NCBI GenBank assembly: GCA_934546935.1
Contig: CAKTEH010000003.1
Span: 1 to 64,000 of the forward strand
DNA length: 64,000 nucleotides
Direction: 5' to 3'
Origin: an uncultured Eubacteriales bacterium
GTDB lineage: Bacteria > Bacillota > Clostridia > Oscillospirales > QAMX01
Positions 33,038 through 41,333 of this stretch are shown here, piece by piece. Every line of letters starts with the position of its first letter. Within the stretch, counting starts at the first letter, position 1. Under the pieces are notes generated by a model. That model saw nothing but the letters and a program-made list of their open reading frames with translations. It had not been told where the DNA came from and ran no database searches. The position numbers and the translations under genes were made by a program.

Positions 33038-33883
33038 ATGAAAATTAAAATCCTCCCGGCCTATACACAGCTTCCGGCCTATTTTTCAGCGCTTACAGAT
33101 GGAGTGCCTATGGAACAGGCATGGCAGGAAACCATGCTTGCACCCTATTGGGATACGCTATGCCAGTATGCGCCAATGGATCTCCAGACCCGTAAGCCTC
33201 GCCCAATTCCAGATACGCCAGCTTTACGGGCGCAGGCAGCAATGCTGGATGCGCTTTCTCTGTCCAATTTACAGGAAGAATTTACAAATATTGTCCAGGC
33301 TCTGCCCAAAGATGACACAGATCCGGTCTACGTGGCGCTTTATCCCGGCAATGCAGAGGACGAATCGCTGCGTATCCGTCACAAGGGCGTCAACGGCGTC
33401 TCTCTGTTCGGCAATGTGCTACTGCGCATCAATCCGCTTGCGCCGGATTACATGCCGTGGCTTACTTATGTATTCGCACACGAATATCATCACAGCGCAT
33501 GGGGGTATTACCATTATATACTGCATCCGGAACAGACAGATGCAGATTTTCTGACCGCGCTGCTGATTGACGGAGAAGCGGACAGCTTTGCACGTACGCT
33601 GTATCCACAGCTTCGCCCACAATGGCTTTTCAGCCTGCCGCAGGATGAAATCCGCGCGCTCTGGCATACGAAATACGCGGAGCTTGCGCAGCGCACCGAT
33701 GTGGACTATGAAACCTATATGTTTGGAAGCACAGATGCCGGAATCCCCTGGTGTGCAGGCTATGCAGTCGGATATGCTCTTGTTCAGGATTTCCTGTACA
33801 AAAATCCGCAGGTGGATATGCCTGCACTGTTGAAACTCCCGCCGCAGCAGATCCTCGAACAGAGTGGTTGGAAAATTCTGTAA
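33038..33883 (+). CDS. DUF2268-type putative zinc-dependent protease
   Basis: A 281-residue protein with the zincin motif HEYHH at about 148-152 (YVFAHEYHHSAWGYYHYIL) and a downstream acidic segment LLIDGEADSFARTLYP that could supply the third ligand (GEA.SFA pattern). This matches DUF2268 predicted Zn-dependent proteases. There is no signal peptide, so action is intracellular. AGAGG precedes the ATG. It converges on the lysine transporter operon across a shared terminator. Confidence 0.75.
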   Translation: MKIKILPAYTQLPAYFSALTDGVPMEQAWQETMLAPYWDTLCQYAPMDLQTRKPRPIPDTPALRAQAAMLDALSLSNLQEEFTNIVQALPKDDTDPVYVALYPGNAEDESLRIRHKGVNGVSLFGNVLLRINPLAPDYMPWLTYVFAHEYHHSAWGYYHYILHPEQTDADFLTALLIDGEADSFARTLYPQLRPQWLFSLPQDEIRALWHTKYAELAQRTDVDYETYMFGSTDAGIPWCAGYAVGYALVQDFLYKNPQVDMPALLKLPPQQILEQSGWKIL

Positions 33884-33920
33884 AAAATGCCCTGATATCC
33901 GTAGATACCGGGGCATTTTT
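33883..33920. terminator. bidirectional terminator
   Basis: AAAAATGCCC and GGGCATTTTT arms, extended by an inner TATC/GATA pairing. It serves the DUF2268 gene (plus) and the ABC transporter operon (minus). Confidence 0.85.
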
Positions 33921-33921
33921 A

Positions 33922-34665
33922 TCAGCGCTCCAGGAAACGTGCAAGGAATTCGCGGGTTTTTGGATCTTTTGGATTTTCAAAAATCTGCTTCGGGTCGCCC
34001 TGCTCGCAGATAACGCCGTCGGCCATAAACACGGTCCGGTTAGAAACATCGCGGGCAAACGCCATTTCATGGGTAACGACGATCATCGTCTGGCCTTCCT
34101 TCGCCAGCGTACGCATCACAGCCAGTACCTCGCCGACCATCTGCGGATCCAGGGCGCTGGTCGGCTCATCGAAAAGGATCACCTCCGGATCCATTGCCAG
34201 TGTGCGCGCAATGGCGACACGCTGCTTCTGGCCGCCGGACAGCTGGGCCGGACGCGCGTTGATAAACTGGGTCATCCCGACCTTTTCCAGATACCGCATG
34301 GCAATTTCATGCGCCTGCGCCTTTTTCCGGTGCAGCACCGTAGTCTGCCCAACAATGCAGTTGTCCAATGCAGACATATTGGCAAACAGATTGAACTGCT
34401 GGAACACCATGCCCACGCGCGCGCGGTAGACAGAAAGCCGGTTCCCTGCGTCGGATATATCCTTGCCGTGGAAGAGGATCTGGCCGGCCGTCGGCGTTTC
34501 GAGCAGATTGATGCAGCGCAGCATGGTACTTTTCCCGGATCCGGAGGACCCGATTACACTGACAACCTCGCCCCGGCCGACGGTGAGGCTGATATCCTTC
34601 AGCACCTGATGTTCGCCAAACTGCTTCTGCAGGCCGCGCAATTCCAGGATCGTATTTTCGCTCAT
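33922..34665 (-). CDS. amino acid ABC transporter ATP-binding protein, probable lysine uptake
   Basis: A 247-residue ATPase of the polar-amino-acid (GlnQ/ArtP) family. Walker A GSSGSGKST at 39-47, Q-loop at FQQFN, signature LSGGQ at 142-146, Walker B VILFDEPTS at 162-170, switch His at 199. It powers import with the overlapping permease (4-bp ATGA overlap). Lysine specificity is inferred from the riboswitch at the head of the operon. Confidence 0.93.
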   Translation of the reverse strand: MSENTILELRGLQKQFGEHQVLKDISLTVGRGEVVSVIGSSGSGKSTMLRCINLLETPTAGQILFHGKDISDAGNRLSVYRARVGMVFQQFNLFANMSALDNCIVGQTTVLHRKKAQAHEIAMRYLEKVGMTQFINARPAQLSGGQKQRVAIARTLAMDPEVILFDEPTSALDPQMVGEVLAVMRTLAKEGQTMIVVTHEMAFARDVSNRTVFMADGVICEQGDPKQIFENPKDPKTREFLARFLER

Positions 34666-35441
34666 AACGACGTCCTCCCCTCCTCCTGTGAAATGCGGAT
34701 CTCCGCCTGCAGGTCGCTCTGGGAGCCAAAGATTATGTAATTGCTCTTCCCATCAAGCTTTTTTTCCAGCCAGCGCAGCAGCCGGGTAACAGCGAAGGTA
34801 AGGATAAAATACAGCACGCAGATCACCAGATATGTCTGGAAAGTCTGGAAATTTTGACGCTTGATGATACCGGCGAAATAATACAGCTCGGTTACGCCGA
34901 TAACATTGAGCACAGAGGTATCCTTTATATTGATAACAAATTCATTGCTCACCGACGGAAGGATATTACGCATGACCTGGGGGATCACCACCCGGAGCAT
35001 GGTCTGGAAATGGTTCATTCCAATGCTCATCGCACCCTCGAACTGGCCGCGGTCAATGGAGATAATGCCGCCGCGCACAATTTCCGCCATATACGCGCCG
35101 GTATTGATCGAGACAATGAAAATACCGGAGGGGACCAGCGGCAATGTGCTGCCGCCGGAAGCAAACGCGTAGCCCCAATAGATCACCATGGCCTGCACCA
35201 TCATCGGCGTACCGCGGAAGATTTCGACATAGACGGCGATGAGGCCGTTGGCAATTTTATGCAGGACGCGCAGAACCGCTTTTTTCGAATACGGCGCGGT
35301 GCGCACGACGCCTGTCAGCAGGCCGATGAAGAATCCCGCTATCGTACCGGTCAATGCAATGAGCATCGTGTTGCCGACGCCCCGCAGCAGGTAGGGATAA
35401 TATTTTATGAAAATATCGGCGACGTCTTGTAAAAAACTCAT
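34662..35441 (-). CDS. amino acid ABC transporter permease, probable lysine uptake
   Basis: A 259-residue His/Glu/Gln/Arg-type permease with five membrane helices. The hydrophobic N-terminal LLRGVGNTMLIALTGTIAGF is typical, as is EIFRGTPMMVQAMVIYWGY. The EAA loop reads GQFEGAMSIGMNHFQTMLRV. A single permease gene implies a homodimeric channel. The basic tail (RLLRWLEKKLDGKSNYIIF) is longer than usual. GGAG precedes the ATG. It is 90 bp downstream of the receptor gene, across a GC hairpin that may lower its expression relative to the receptor. Confidence 0.92.
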   Translation of the reverse strand: MSFLQDVADIFIKYYPYLLRGVGNTMLIALTGTIAGFFIGLLTGVVRTAPYSKKAVLRVLHKIANGLIAVYVEIFRGTPMMVQAMVIYWGYAFASGGSTLPLVPSGIFIVSINTGAYMAEIVRGGIISIDRGQFEGAMSIGMNHFQTMLRVVIPQVMRNILPSVSNEFVINIKDTSVLNVIGVTELYYFAGIIKRQNFQTFQTYLVICVLYFILTFAVTRLLRWLEKKLDGKSNYIIFGSQSDLQAEIRISQEEGRTSL

Positions 35442-35489
35442 AATTCACTCCAAAATAAAACTTTCAGCCGGTTTAAAAAATAAAGCGCA

Positions 35490-35514
35490 GCGCAGCGCGG
35501 ATGTCGCGCTGCGC
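35490..35514 (-). terminator. intercistronic hairpin, probable attenuator
   Basis: Perfect 10-bp arms GCGCAGCGCG and complement with a five-base loop, between the receptor and permease genes; on the minus strand a T-rich stretch follows after six bases. Partial termination here would keep the receptor in excess. Confidence 0.6.
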
Positions 35515-35531
35515 CGGAAAGCTTAACAGGG

Positions 35532-36431
35532 TTATGCGCCCTTCCTGGTAATCACAACAAGGTTGGACTCATAGTAAACATTGGTAAAATCAATTTCCTC
35601 TTCGCGTTCCGCCGTCGGGCTCATACCGGCGATGATCGCATCAACGGTGCCGGACTGGACGGCCGGGACCAGCGAATCCCACTCAAGGGCATAGATCTCC
35701 AGCGTCATGCCCAAGGAATTGGCGATATACTGCGCAACCTGGACGTCGTAGCCGTTGGCGTAAAGGCCTTCCTTGCCCTCGCCGGAAATCGCGACGGCGC
35801 CGGGGGTCAGCGCTTCGGTTTCGGTCCAGTTATACGGCGCATATGCGCACTCCATACCCACGCGCAGCACGCCCGCCGGGGAAGCCGGCGCTTCAGAGGA
35901 AAGCGCAAGCGAATCAACCGTTTCCCCAGCGCTGAGCTTGACCATCTGCTCCATCAGCGCAGCGCGCGTTTCCTCGGAAATGGTGGCAAGTACGTCGTTG
36001 ATCTGCGCAACAAGCGCGGAGCCGGTCGCACAGCCGACCGCAATACCCACGTCGGCGTCGGTGGCGGTAAACCCGGTATCGTTATTTTTCAGGGCGATAT
36101 AGGTCAGCGCTTCATCGTCCAGGCATACAGACAGCGCAGTTGGTTCCTCGGCCACATAGCCGTCAATTGCGCCGGATTTGAGCGCGGTCAAAAGATCGGC
36201 AAACTCCGGATAAGTACTCGACTGGACGTTTTCAATCTGCGTCAAGGCGTCGGCGTGGAAGGTACCGGTCTGGGCGGCAATTTTGGCGCCTTTGAGATCG
36301 GCAAGCGAAGTTGCAGCGCTGATGCCGGTCCCGGAATTGCCCGCATCATCCTTCGCAGCGCAGCCGGACAAAAGCACGGCGCAGGAAAGCAGCAGGAGAA
36401 GCGAAAGGGCAAGACAAATGGTTTTTTTCAT
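35532..36431 (-). CDS. ABC transporter substrate-binding lipoprotein with circularly permuted SBP fold
   Basis: A 299-residue lipoprotein: signal peptide with lipobox LSGC, Cys24 the lipidation site. The two parts of the family-3 solute-binding fold are in reversed order. Residues 42-172 (SLADLKGAKIAAQTGTFHAD, then FADLLTALKSGAIDGYVAEE and VGIAVGC) correspond to the usual second lobe and C-terminal helix. Residues 187-299 (VLRVGMECAYAPYNWTE, GYDVQVAQYIANSLGM, EWDSLVPAVQSGTVDAIIAG, IDFTNVYYESNLVVI) correspond to the usual N-terminal lobe. Ligand-pocket elements are all present, so it should fold and bind. It follows a lysine riboswitch, hence probable lysine receptor. Confidence 0.85.
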   Translation of the reverse strand: MKKTICLALSLLLLLSCAVLLSGCAAKDDAGNSGTGISAATSLADLKGAKIAAQTGTFHADALTQIENVQSSTYPEFADLLTALKSGAIDGYVAEEPTALSVCLDDEALTYIALKNNDTGFTATDADVGIAVGCATGSALVAQINDVLATISEETRAALMEQMVKLSAGETVDSLALSSEAPASPAGVLRVGMECAYAPYNWTETEALTPGAVAISGEGKEGLYANGYDVQVAQYIANSLGMTLEIYALEWDSLVPAVQSGTVDAIIAGMSPTAEREEEIDFTNVYYESNLVVITRKGA

Positions 36432-36470
36432 GTTAGCTCCTTCTTTCTTAAGAAAATGGTGGGGTCGAAG

Positions 36471-36503
36471 AAAAAAAGCCGAAGCGGATGGCTTCGGCTT
36501 TTT
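36471..36503 (-). terminator. riboswitch-controlled leader terminator
   Basis: Perfect 13-bp arms (AAAAAGCCGAAGC and complement), loop of five, then a T7 run on the minus strand, between the lysine aptamer and the receptor gene. Its 3' arm GCTTCGGC is also complementary to GCCGAAGC inside the aptamer (36630-36623), a possible alternative pairing. Confidence 0.9.
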
Positions 36504-36540
36504 GCTTATTTGCGGTCAAACCGGTAATAAACAAGGTCTT

Positions 36541-36701
36541 CGATAGCGCTCCACAAATCTGTGACAGTACGACGCATATTCTGCGGCGTCCCAGCAGGCA
36601 GCCGGGGGATATCCGGAAGACTGCTTCGGCGGCATACCCTTTCCCGCGCGCCATATCCGGCGTTTCCACCGCGGTACTGATGCATCCCGCACCTCTATCC
36701 C
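36541..36701 (-). promoter_or_regulatory. lysine riboswitch (L box) aptamer
   Basis: The minus strand carries conserved L-box blocks in order: GGGATAGAGGTGCGGG at the 5' side, GGGAAAGGGTATGCC with GCCGAAGCAG, CTGGGACGCCGCAG, GTACTGTCAC, and the closing GTGGAGCGCTATC, which pairs GATAG with CTATC in P1. Bacillus lysC has GATAGAGGTGCG, GCCGAAGCA, CTGTCA and GGGCTATC at equivalent places. A promoter lies upstream and a terminator downstream. High lysine should end transcription before the ABC transporter genes. Confidence 0.93.
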
Positions 36702-36736
36702 TTATGTTCAAAGCTGTTTGCTTTGAAGTTTAGCCC

Positions 36737-36765
36737 ATTTTAACGCAGTAAAGCGGCGCTGTCAA
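36737..36765 (-). promoter_or_regulatory. promoter of the lysine transporter operon
   Basis: Minus strand: TTGACA (36765-36760), 17-bp spacer, TAAAAT (36742-36737). Start near 36730, about 30 nt before the L-box core. Confidence 0.85.
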
Positions 36766-36956
36766 TATCCATGTTGGTTATATTTCTCCGGCAAAACGCA
36801 CTGATTCTGACACTTTTCCACAAAACCTGGTATTTATATTGGGGTTATCTGACCTAAAAAGAAGTTTTTGAAAAATATACGCGTTTTTTCGGATCCTGTC
36901 TGTCCATCGCTCCGTTTCCCCGCTTAGAGGAATACACGCAAAAAGCGGCGCCTTTT

Positions 36957-37196
36957 TCAGTAGAGATATGTGCCAACGGGACTTTGGTTATACTGCTTGA
37001 CGACACGGACCAGGACTGAGCCGTCCGGCTGTTCGCATTCCTCCAGGATCTTATAGCGAGTACGGCTTCTGGAAAGCGCAGCTTTATAATGCGCAATTTC
37101 CTCATGCACAAGCCGTACGGCGGCGTCATGGCTAAGATCTTCCTTCAGCGTGAAGTGCAGTGTCTGACAGATACAGGCGGATTGAATCCGTTTCAT
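36957..37196 (-). CDS. conserved small hypothetical protein
   Basis: A 79-residue protein with a strong ribosome-binding site (AAGGAGG, 8 bases before ATG). It has an amphipathic helix (HDAAVRLVHEEIAHYKAALSRS) and a beta-strand end (TRYKILEECEQPDGSVLVRV). It resembles small conserved proteins of Clostridia of unknown function, a similarity recalled rather than tested. Three cysteines (CICQ near residue 8, C in EECEQ) are not arranged as a clear metal site. It is monocistronic. Confidence 0.65.
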   Translation of the reverse strand: MKRIQSACICQTLHFTLKEDLSHDAAVRLVHEEIAHYKAALSRSRTRYKILEECEQPDGSVLVRVVKQYNQSPVGTYLY

Positions 37197-37304
37197 TTGG
37201 TTTTACCTCCTTAATGCTCCTGCTCCAAAATACAGCGTCCACACCTGGATTTTTAACGGACGCTTTATAAAAATAATACATCAAAACATCCAATAAAAGC
37301 AAAT

Positions 37305-37341
37305 AAAAACGCTGAAATTCCATGGAATTTCAGCGTTTTTT
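37305..37341 (-). terminator. terminator of the GNAT/DUF2461 unit
   Basis: Perfect 16-bp arms (AAAAACGCTGAAATTC and complement) with loop CATG, followed by T residues on the minus strand, 67 bp after the acetyltransferase stop. Confidence 0.85.
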
Positions 37342-37407
37342 ACAAATTTTCGTATACATCCGTTTGTTCAAAATTTCTCTGTCCCGCTTCTTCAGAACCT
37401 TTCCCGG

Positions 37408-37884
37408 TCAGGCAATATCCCCGCTGCGCGGCGGAAGTTCCAGCTTCCTCAGCTCTTCGCCGCCTTCCAGTGCATAGACATGGAAACCGAGCGACTCATA
37501 AAGCTTTGCGGCCGCCGCATTGGCCGTGCGGTTTGAAATATCAAAGCGCGAAACGCCGTAGTTTTCCCGCATCCAGGCAATCATGCGAAGCAGCGCCGCC
37601 CTTCCATAACCCTTTCTCTGGTAATGCTGGTCGATCATCAGCGGATTGATCTGCCCGGCGCCGGTCCCTTTGTCATACCGTGCACCGATAAGCCCGACAT
37701 ACTCCCCGCCAGCCCGTACGGCAAAAAGCTCGCTGTGCTCCTCATACCGGCTGATGCCGATCCAGTATACGTTCGGAACTGTGAATACTGCCTTCTGCTC
37801 TTCGCTGACCGACAGACGGCATACCTTCAGCCAGTTGTTCACATCCAACGGCTCCAAGCTAACGTCCGGATCCATACAATCCAT
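37408..37884 (-). CDS. GNAT-family N-acetyltransferase
   Basis: A 158-residue single-domain acetyltransferase. The acetyl-CoA loop is at INPLMIDQHYQRKGYGRAAL (Q..G.G). A C-terminal NRTANAAAAKLYESLGFHVY follows the N...A..LYE..GF pattern. It is similar to spermidine or ribosomal-protein acetyltransferases; the target is unknown. The ATG at 37884 follows GAGGGG. It starts 28 bp after the DUF2461 gene. Confidence 0.85.
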   Translation of the reverse strand: MDCMDPDVSLEPLDVNNWLKVCRLSVSEEQKAVFTVPNVYWIGISRYEEHSELFAVRAGGEYVGLIGARYDKGTGAGQINPLMIDQHYQRKGYGRAALLRMIAWMRENYGVSRFDISNRTANAAAAKLYESLGFHVYALEGGEELRKLELPPRSGDIA

Positions 37885-37912
37885 ATAATTTCCCCTCACT
37901 GCACAAACTGGG

Positions 37913-38587
37913 TCAAGCCCGCGCGCGGTGAACCGCTTTCAGCATCAGCGTATACAGCGGCACAAGCATCCGGTATCCCCGCTCGATCTGTGGAATAAAC
38001 ACTTCGTCATGCGCCAGCGCGTCAAAGCCTTCCTCCCGATGTCCGAAGTTCAGGTCGCGCCGGTCAAGCCAGGCGCGAAGGCGCGCATCCGCTTCCGGGA
38101 AGCGCGAGCGCTTATAAAGCGGGCCTTCGATCGCAAACACATCCTGCGCGTCATAGGCGTCCATCGCCCGGGATGCATCGGGGTCGCCTGAAAGGATCAG
38201 CGCCCGGAGCGCTTCCATTACCCGCGGCGGCGCCTCGTAAAATCCACATCCATAGCCCCATCCGTCGGGGCTGATGGAAAAATAAAAGCCCGGCGCTTCA
38301 GGGAATTCCTTATGGTCACGGTCGAACGCGATCCACATCCGGTCGCGGAAAATGCTCTTATCGCGGGCAAAACGCGTATCCCGGTAAATGCGCGAAATAC
38401 AGCGCGAAGGCTTTGTCACCAGCATAGGATCCGTTTCCGCAATTACCGGCGCAAGCGCAAGGCACACCGCCTCCAGCGGCCTGCGTACCAGGCGCAGGTA
38501 ATCCTCCCTGTGTTCTTCAAACCAGGCTTTGGAATCGTTTAAACGGTTTATAATTAAAAACTCTATGGTTTCTTCAGTAAAGGCCAT
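37913..38587 (-). CDS. DUF2461 family protein
   Basis: A 224-residue protein of a family of unknown activity, usually 210-230 residues. Typical are the N-terminal FLIINRLNDSKAWFEEHREDY, the core CISRIYRDTRFARDKSIFRDRM (shown in shorter form: RIYRDTRFARDK), and GFYFSISPDGWGYGCGFYEA. The in-frame ATG at 38587 follows AGGGAG; an open frame extends much further upstream without support. It is the first gene of a unit with the acetyltransferase. Confidence 0.85.
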   Translation of the reverse strand: MAFTEETIEFLIINRLNDSKAWFEEHREDYLRLVRRPLEAVCLALAPVIAETDPMLVTKPSRCISRIYRDTRFARDKSIFRDRMWIAFDRDHKEFPEAPGFYFSISPDGWGYGCGFYEAPPRVMEALRALILSGDPDASRAMDAYDAQDVFAIEGPLYKRSRFPEADARLRAWLDRRDLNFGHREEGFDALAHDEVFIPQIERGYRMLVPLYTLMLKAVHRARA

Positions 38588-38914
38588 ACTCTCCCTCTCA
38601 AATCCACAGTCAATATGCGCCTGCGGCGGCACAGCGTCCCAGGCCCAAGTTTGATTATACCAGATCCCGGCCCGGAAGGAAAGCAGGATGCGGAAGGATT
38701 GTGCAGGAAGAGGGGGAGAAATTGTCGTAAATTCGCATTGCCAAGCCCTGCGGGGCTGTGATAAAATAGAGCGCATAGGGCCGCAGGCGCCTGGTTTCCC
38801 CCAGGTTCCCCGCCGTATAAGCCAATGGAGCCCGGCCCGGCGGATCCTGAAAATCCGCCGGGTTCCCCGCATTCCCGGGCCTCCCTGCGATCTACAGAAA
38901 AGAGGTTTCCCGTT
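38588..38914. other. intergenic between divergent DUF2461 and eamA
   Basis: The plus strand has TTGCCA (38738-38743), an 18-bp spacer and TAAAAT (38762-38767), the probable promoter of the eamA-uxaB-uxaA-mscS unit. The leader of about 140 nt is GC-rich with GCCGGGCTCC-type imperfect repeats near 38800-38880. No gene recognised. Confidence 0.5.
38738..38767 (+). promoter_or_regulatory. promoter of the eamA-uxaB-uxaA-mscS unit
   Basis: TTGCCA, 18-bp spacer, TAAAAT; 147 bp before the eamA ATG. Confidence 0.6.
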
Positions 38915-39844
38915 ATGAGAAAAGAAAATATAGCCGGCAGCGCAATGCTGGTGCTTACAGCGCTGATCTGGGGCGGCGCGTTTGTCGCGCAGAGCACCGC
39001 AATGGACCATATCGGCGCGCTGACTTTTAACGCCGTCCGCTTTTACATCGGCGCGCTCGTGCTTTTGCCGGTCATCGCGTTTATGGACGCGGGGAGAAAG
39101 CGCCGCGGCGTTTATGAAAAGCCAACGCGCACACAAAAGCGTTATTTATGGATTTCCGGCGTCCTGTGCGGGCTTGCACTGGGCTGCGCCACGCTTGTGC
39201 AGCAATATGCCATCGTTTACACGACCGTTGGCAAAGCGGGGTTTATTACGGCCCTGTATATCGTGCTGGTTCCGATATTTTCCATCTTTTTTGGCAAAAA
39301 GCCCGCGCCTGCACTTTGGCTGTGCGTCGCAGTCGCAGCCGCCGGCCTCTATTTCCTTTGCATGACCGAAAGCTTTACAATTTCTCTTGGAGACGGGCTG
39401 GCAATCGTCTGTTCGGCCCTGTTTGCGCTTCAGATCATGCTGGTTTCCCATTTCGGGCCGGGATGCGACAGCGTCCGGCTTTCCTGCATCCAGTTTTTCG
39501 TCGCCGGGACGCTTGCCGGCGTTTTGATGCTGCTCTTTGAAGAACCTACGGCGCAGGCTCTGTGGGACGGACGCTGGCCTATCCTGTATACCGGCGTACT
39601 TTCCAGCGGCGTCGCTTATACCCTGCAGGTCGTTGGGCAAAAGCGTACAAACCCGGTGCTTGCCTCGCTTCTGATGAGCTTGGAGTCGGTATTTGCCTCG
39701 CTGTTCGGTGCGCTGATCCTGCACCAGATCCCTTCAGGACGGGAGATTACCGGCTGCGTGCTGATGTTCGGCGCAATTATACTGGCACAGGTGCTGCCGG
39801 CAGAAAAAAATGCGCCGCAGCCGGCAAAGACGAAGGAGGAGTAG
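38915..39844 (+). CDS. EamA/DMT superfamily transporter
   Basis: A 309-residue, ten-helix drug/metabolite transporter with two EamA repeats: MLVLTALIWGGAFVAQSTAM at the start, and LYTGVLSSGVAYTLQVVGQK with ASLLMSLESVFASLFGALIL in the second half. I chose the ATG at 38915, after AAAGAGG. Its stop is one base before the uxaB ATG, so the two are translationally coupled. Export or import of a uronate-related metabolite is possible but unproven. Confidence 0.9.
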   Translation: MRKENIAGSAMLVLTALIWGGAFVAQSTAMDHIGALTFNAVRFYIGALVLLPVIAFMDAGRKRRGVYEKPTRTQKRYLWISGVLCGLALGCATLVQQYAIVYTTVGKAGFITALYIVLVPIFSIFFGKKPAPALWLCVAVAAAGLYFLCMTESFTISLGDGLAIVCSALFALQIMLVSHFGPGCDSVRLSCIQFFVAGTLAGVLMLLFEEPTAQALWDGRWPILYTGVLSSGVAYTLQVVGQKRTNPVLASLLMSLESVFASLFGALILHQIPSGREITGCVLMFGAIILAQVLPAEKNAPQPAKTKEE

Positions 39845-39845
39845 C

Positions 39846-41333
39846 ATGGAAACTCTGCGCGGACAGGAAAACCACCGCCCGGTCCTGGCGGTACAGTTTG
39901 GAGAGGGCAATTTCCTGCGGGCGTTCTTCGACTGGATGGCGGACATTGCCGCTGAAGCGGGAACTTTTCCCGGAAGCGTTGCAGTGGTCAAGCCGCGCGC
40001 CGGTATCTTAAACCCTGCTTTTGCAGCCCAGAACAACACCTACACGGTGCTGCTGCGCGGGCTGAAGGATCATACGCGCGTTGACGAAGCGCGTATCGTG
40101 CGCTGCATTTCCCGGACGCTTTCGCCTTACACGGAATTTGAGGCATTCCTTGCCCTCGCCCGCGGACGGCAGCTGCGCTTTATCGTTTCCAATACAACCG
40201 AAGCAGGCATTGCCTATGACCCGGCTGACGCGGGGATCTTCCCGCCCGCACCCGGGGCGGAGGAGACCGTGCCGGCAAGCTTCCCGGCAAAACTGACGCG
40301 TTTTTTATACGAACGCTTCCGCGCTTTTTCCGGAGCGGCGGAGGCAGGGCTTACGGTCCTTCCGATGGAACTGAGCGAGGACCCCGGCGCTGCGCTTGCA
40401 CGCCTTTGCCTGCGTTACGCACAGGCATGGGCGCTGGAGGAGGACTTCTGCACATGGATGCGCACAGCCTGCTGTTTCCGTTCGACGCTGGTCGACCGGA
40501 TTGTAACCGGTTATCCCGCCGCAGAAATTGGCGTGCTGGAAGCGCGCCTGGGATATCATGACGCGCTGCTTGTCGCCGCCGAACCCTATGCGCAATGGGT
40601 TATCGAGGGAAAAGCAGAGGAATTCTCCGGCCTTGGCTTTGCAGAAGCGGGCCTTCCGGTCCTGTTTACGGATGACCTTTCCGCTTACAAAAACCGAAAA
40701 GTACGCATCCTAAACGGCGTACATACCGGTTTTGCGCTGCTTTCCTATCTGTGCGGACAGGATATTGTGCGCGAAGCAATCTCCGACCCGGCGCTGCGCG
40801 CGTTTGCCAAACGGATGCTTTTGCGGGAAATCCTCCCAACCATCGATATGCCGCGCGCCGGGCTGGAGGCATTTGCCGCTTCCGTATTTGAACGCTTTGA
40901 AAACCCCTATATCGACCATGAACTTTTATCCATTGCGCTCAACTCGGCCGCAAAGTTCCGTGCACGCTGCCTGCCAGCCCTGCTCGACTGCACCCGCCGG
41001 GATGGGCATGTCCCTTCCTGCCTGGCCTTCGCTTTTGCAGCGCTCCTTCAGTTTTATACTGGGGAAAAATCAGGAGACCATACCCTGCGTGCCCTGCGCG
41101 GCGGGCAAGCCTATACCGTTTCCGATGACGCGGCAGTCATTGACATATGTGCCGCCGAAAGCGGCCATGAATGCGCATCCTACGCCCGCGCATTCATGAC
41201 ACGCACGGATATCTGGGGCCAGGATCTGACGCAGATTGCAGATTTCTATGAAAAAACTGTGGAAAACCTGACGCGCCTGCGCACCCTCGGCGCGCGCGGC
41301 GCGTTGACAGCGTTTATGGAGGAGCAGGCATGA
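39846..41333 (+). CDS. uxaB: tagaturonate reductase (altronate oxidoreductase)
   Basis: A 495-residue polyol-specific long-chain dehydrogenase. It interconverts D-tagaturonate and D-altronate with NAD(H) in galacturonate breakdown. N-terminal cofactor segment VLAVQFGEGNFLRAFFDWM. Central FIVSNTTEAGIAYD is typical of UxaB. The active-site block is KVRILNGVHTGFALLSYLCG (the K..N..H pattern of the mannitol dehydrogenase family). It is followed directly by uxaA with a 4-bp overlap, which supports altronate rather than mannonate as substrate. GGAGGAG precedes the ATG. Confidence 0.93.
   Translation: METLRGQENHRPVLAVQFGEGNFLRAFFDWMADIAAEAGTFPGSVAVVKPRAGILNPAFAAQNNTYTVLLRGLKDHTRVDEARIVRCISRTLSPYTEFEAFLALARGRQLRFIVSNTTEAGIAYDPADAGIFPPAPGAEETVPASFPAKLTRFLYERFRAFSGAAEAGLTVLPMELSEDPGAALARLCLRYAQAWALEEDFCTWMRTACCFRSTLVDRIVTGYPAAEIGVLEARLGYHDALLVAAEPYAQWVIEGKAEEFSGLGFAEAGLPVLFTDDLSAYKNRKVRILNGVHTGFALLSYLCGQDIVREAISDPALRAFAKRMLLREILPTIDMPRAGLEAFAASVFERFENPYIDHELLSIALNSAAKFRARCLPALLDCTRRDGHVPSCLAFAFAALLQFYTGEKSGDHTLRALRGGQAYTVSDDAAVIDICAAESGHECASYARAFMTRTDIWGQDLTQIADFYEKTVENLTRLRTLGARGALTAFMEEQA

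Noticed and set aside
36541..36701. T-box or SAM riboswitch as explanation of the transporter leader
   Set aside because: The blocks GATAGAGGTGCG, GCCGAAGCA and CTGTCAC with a closing CTATC match the lysine element; no T-box TGG bulge sequence or SAM-box core was found.
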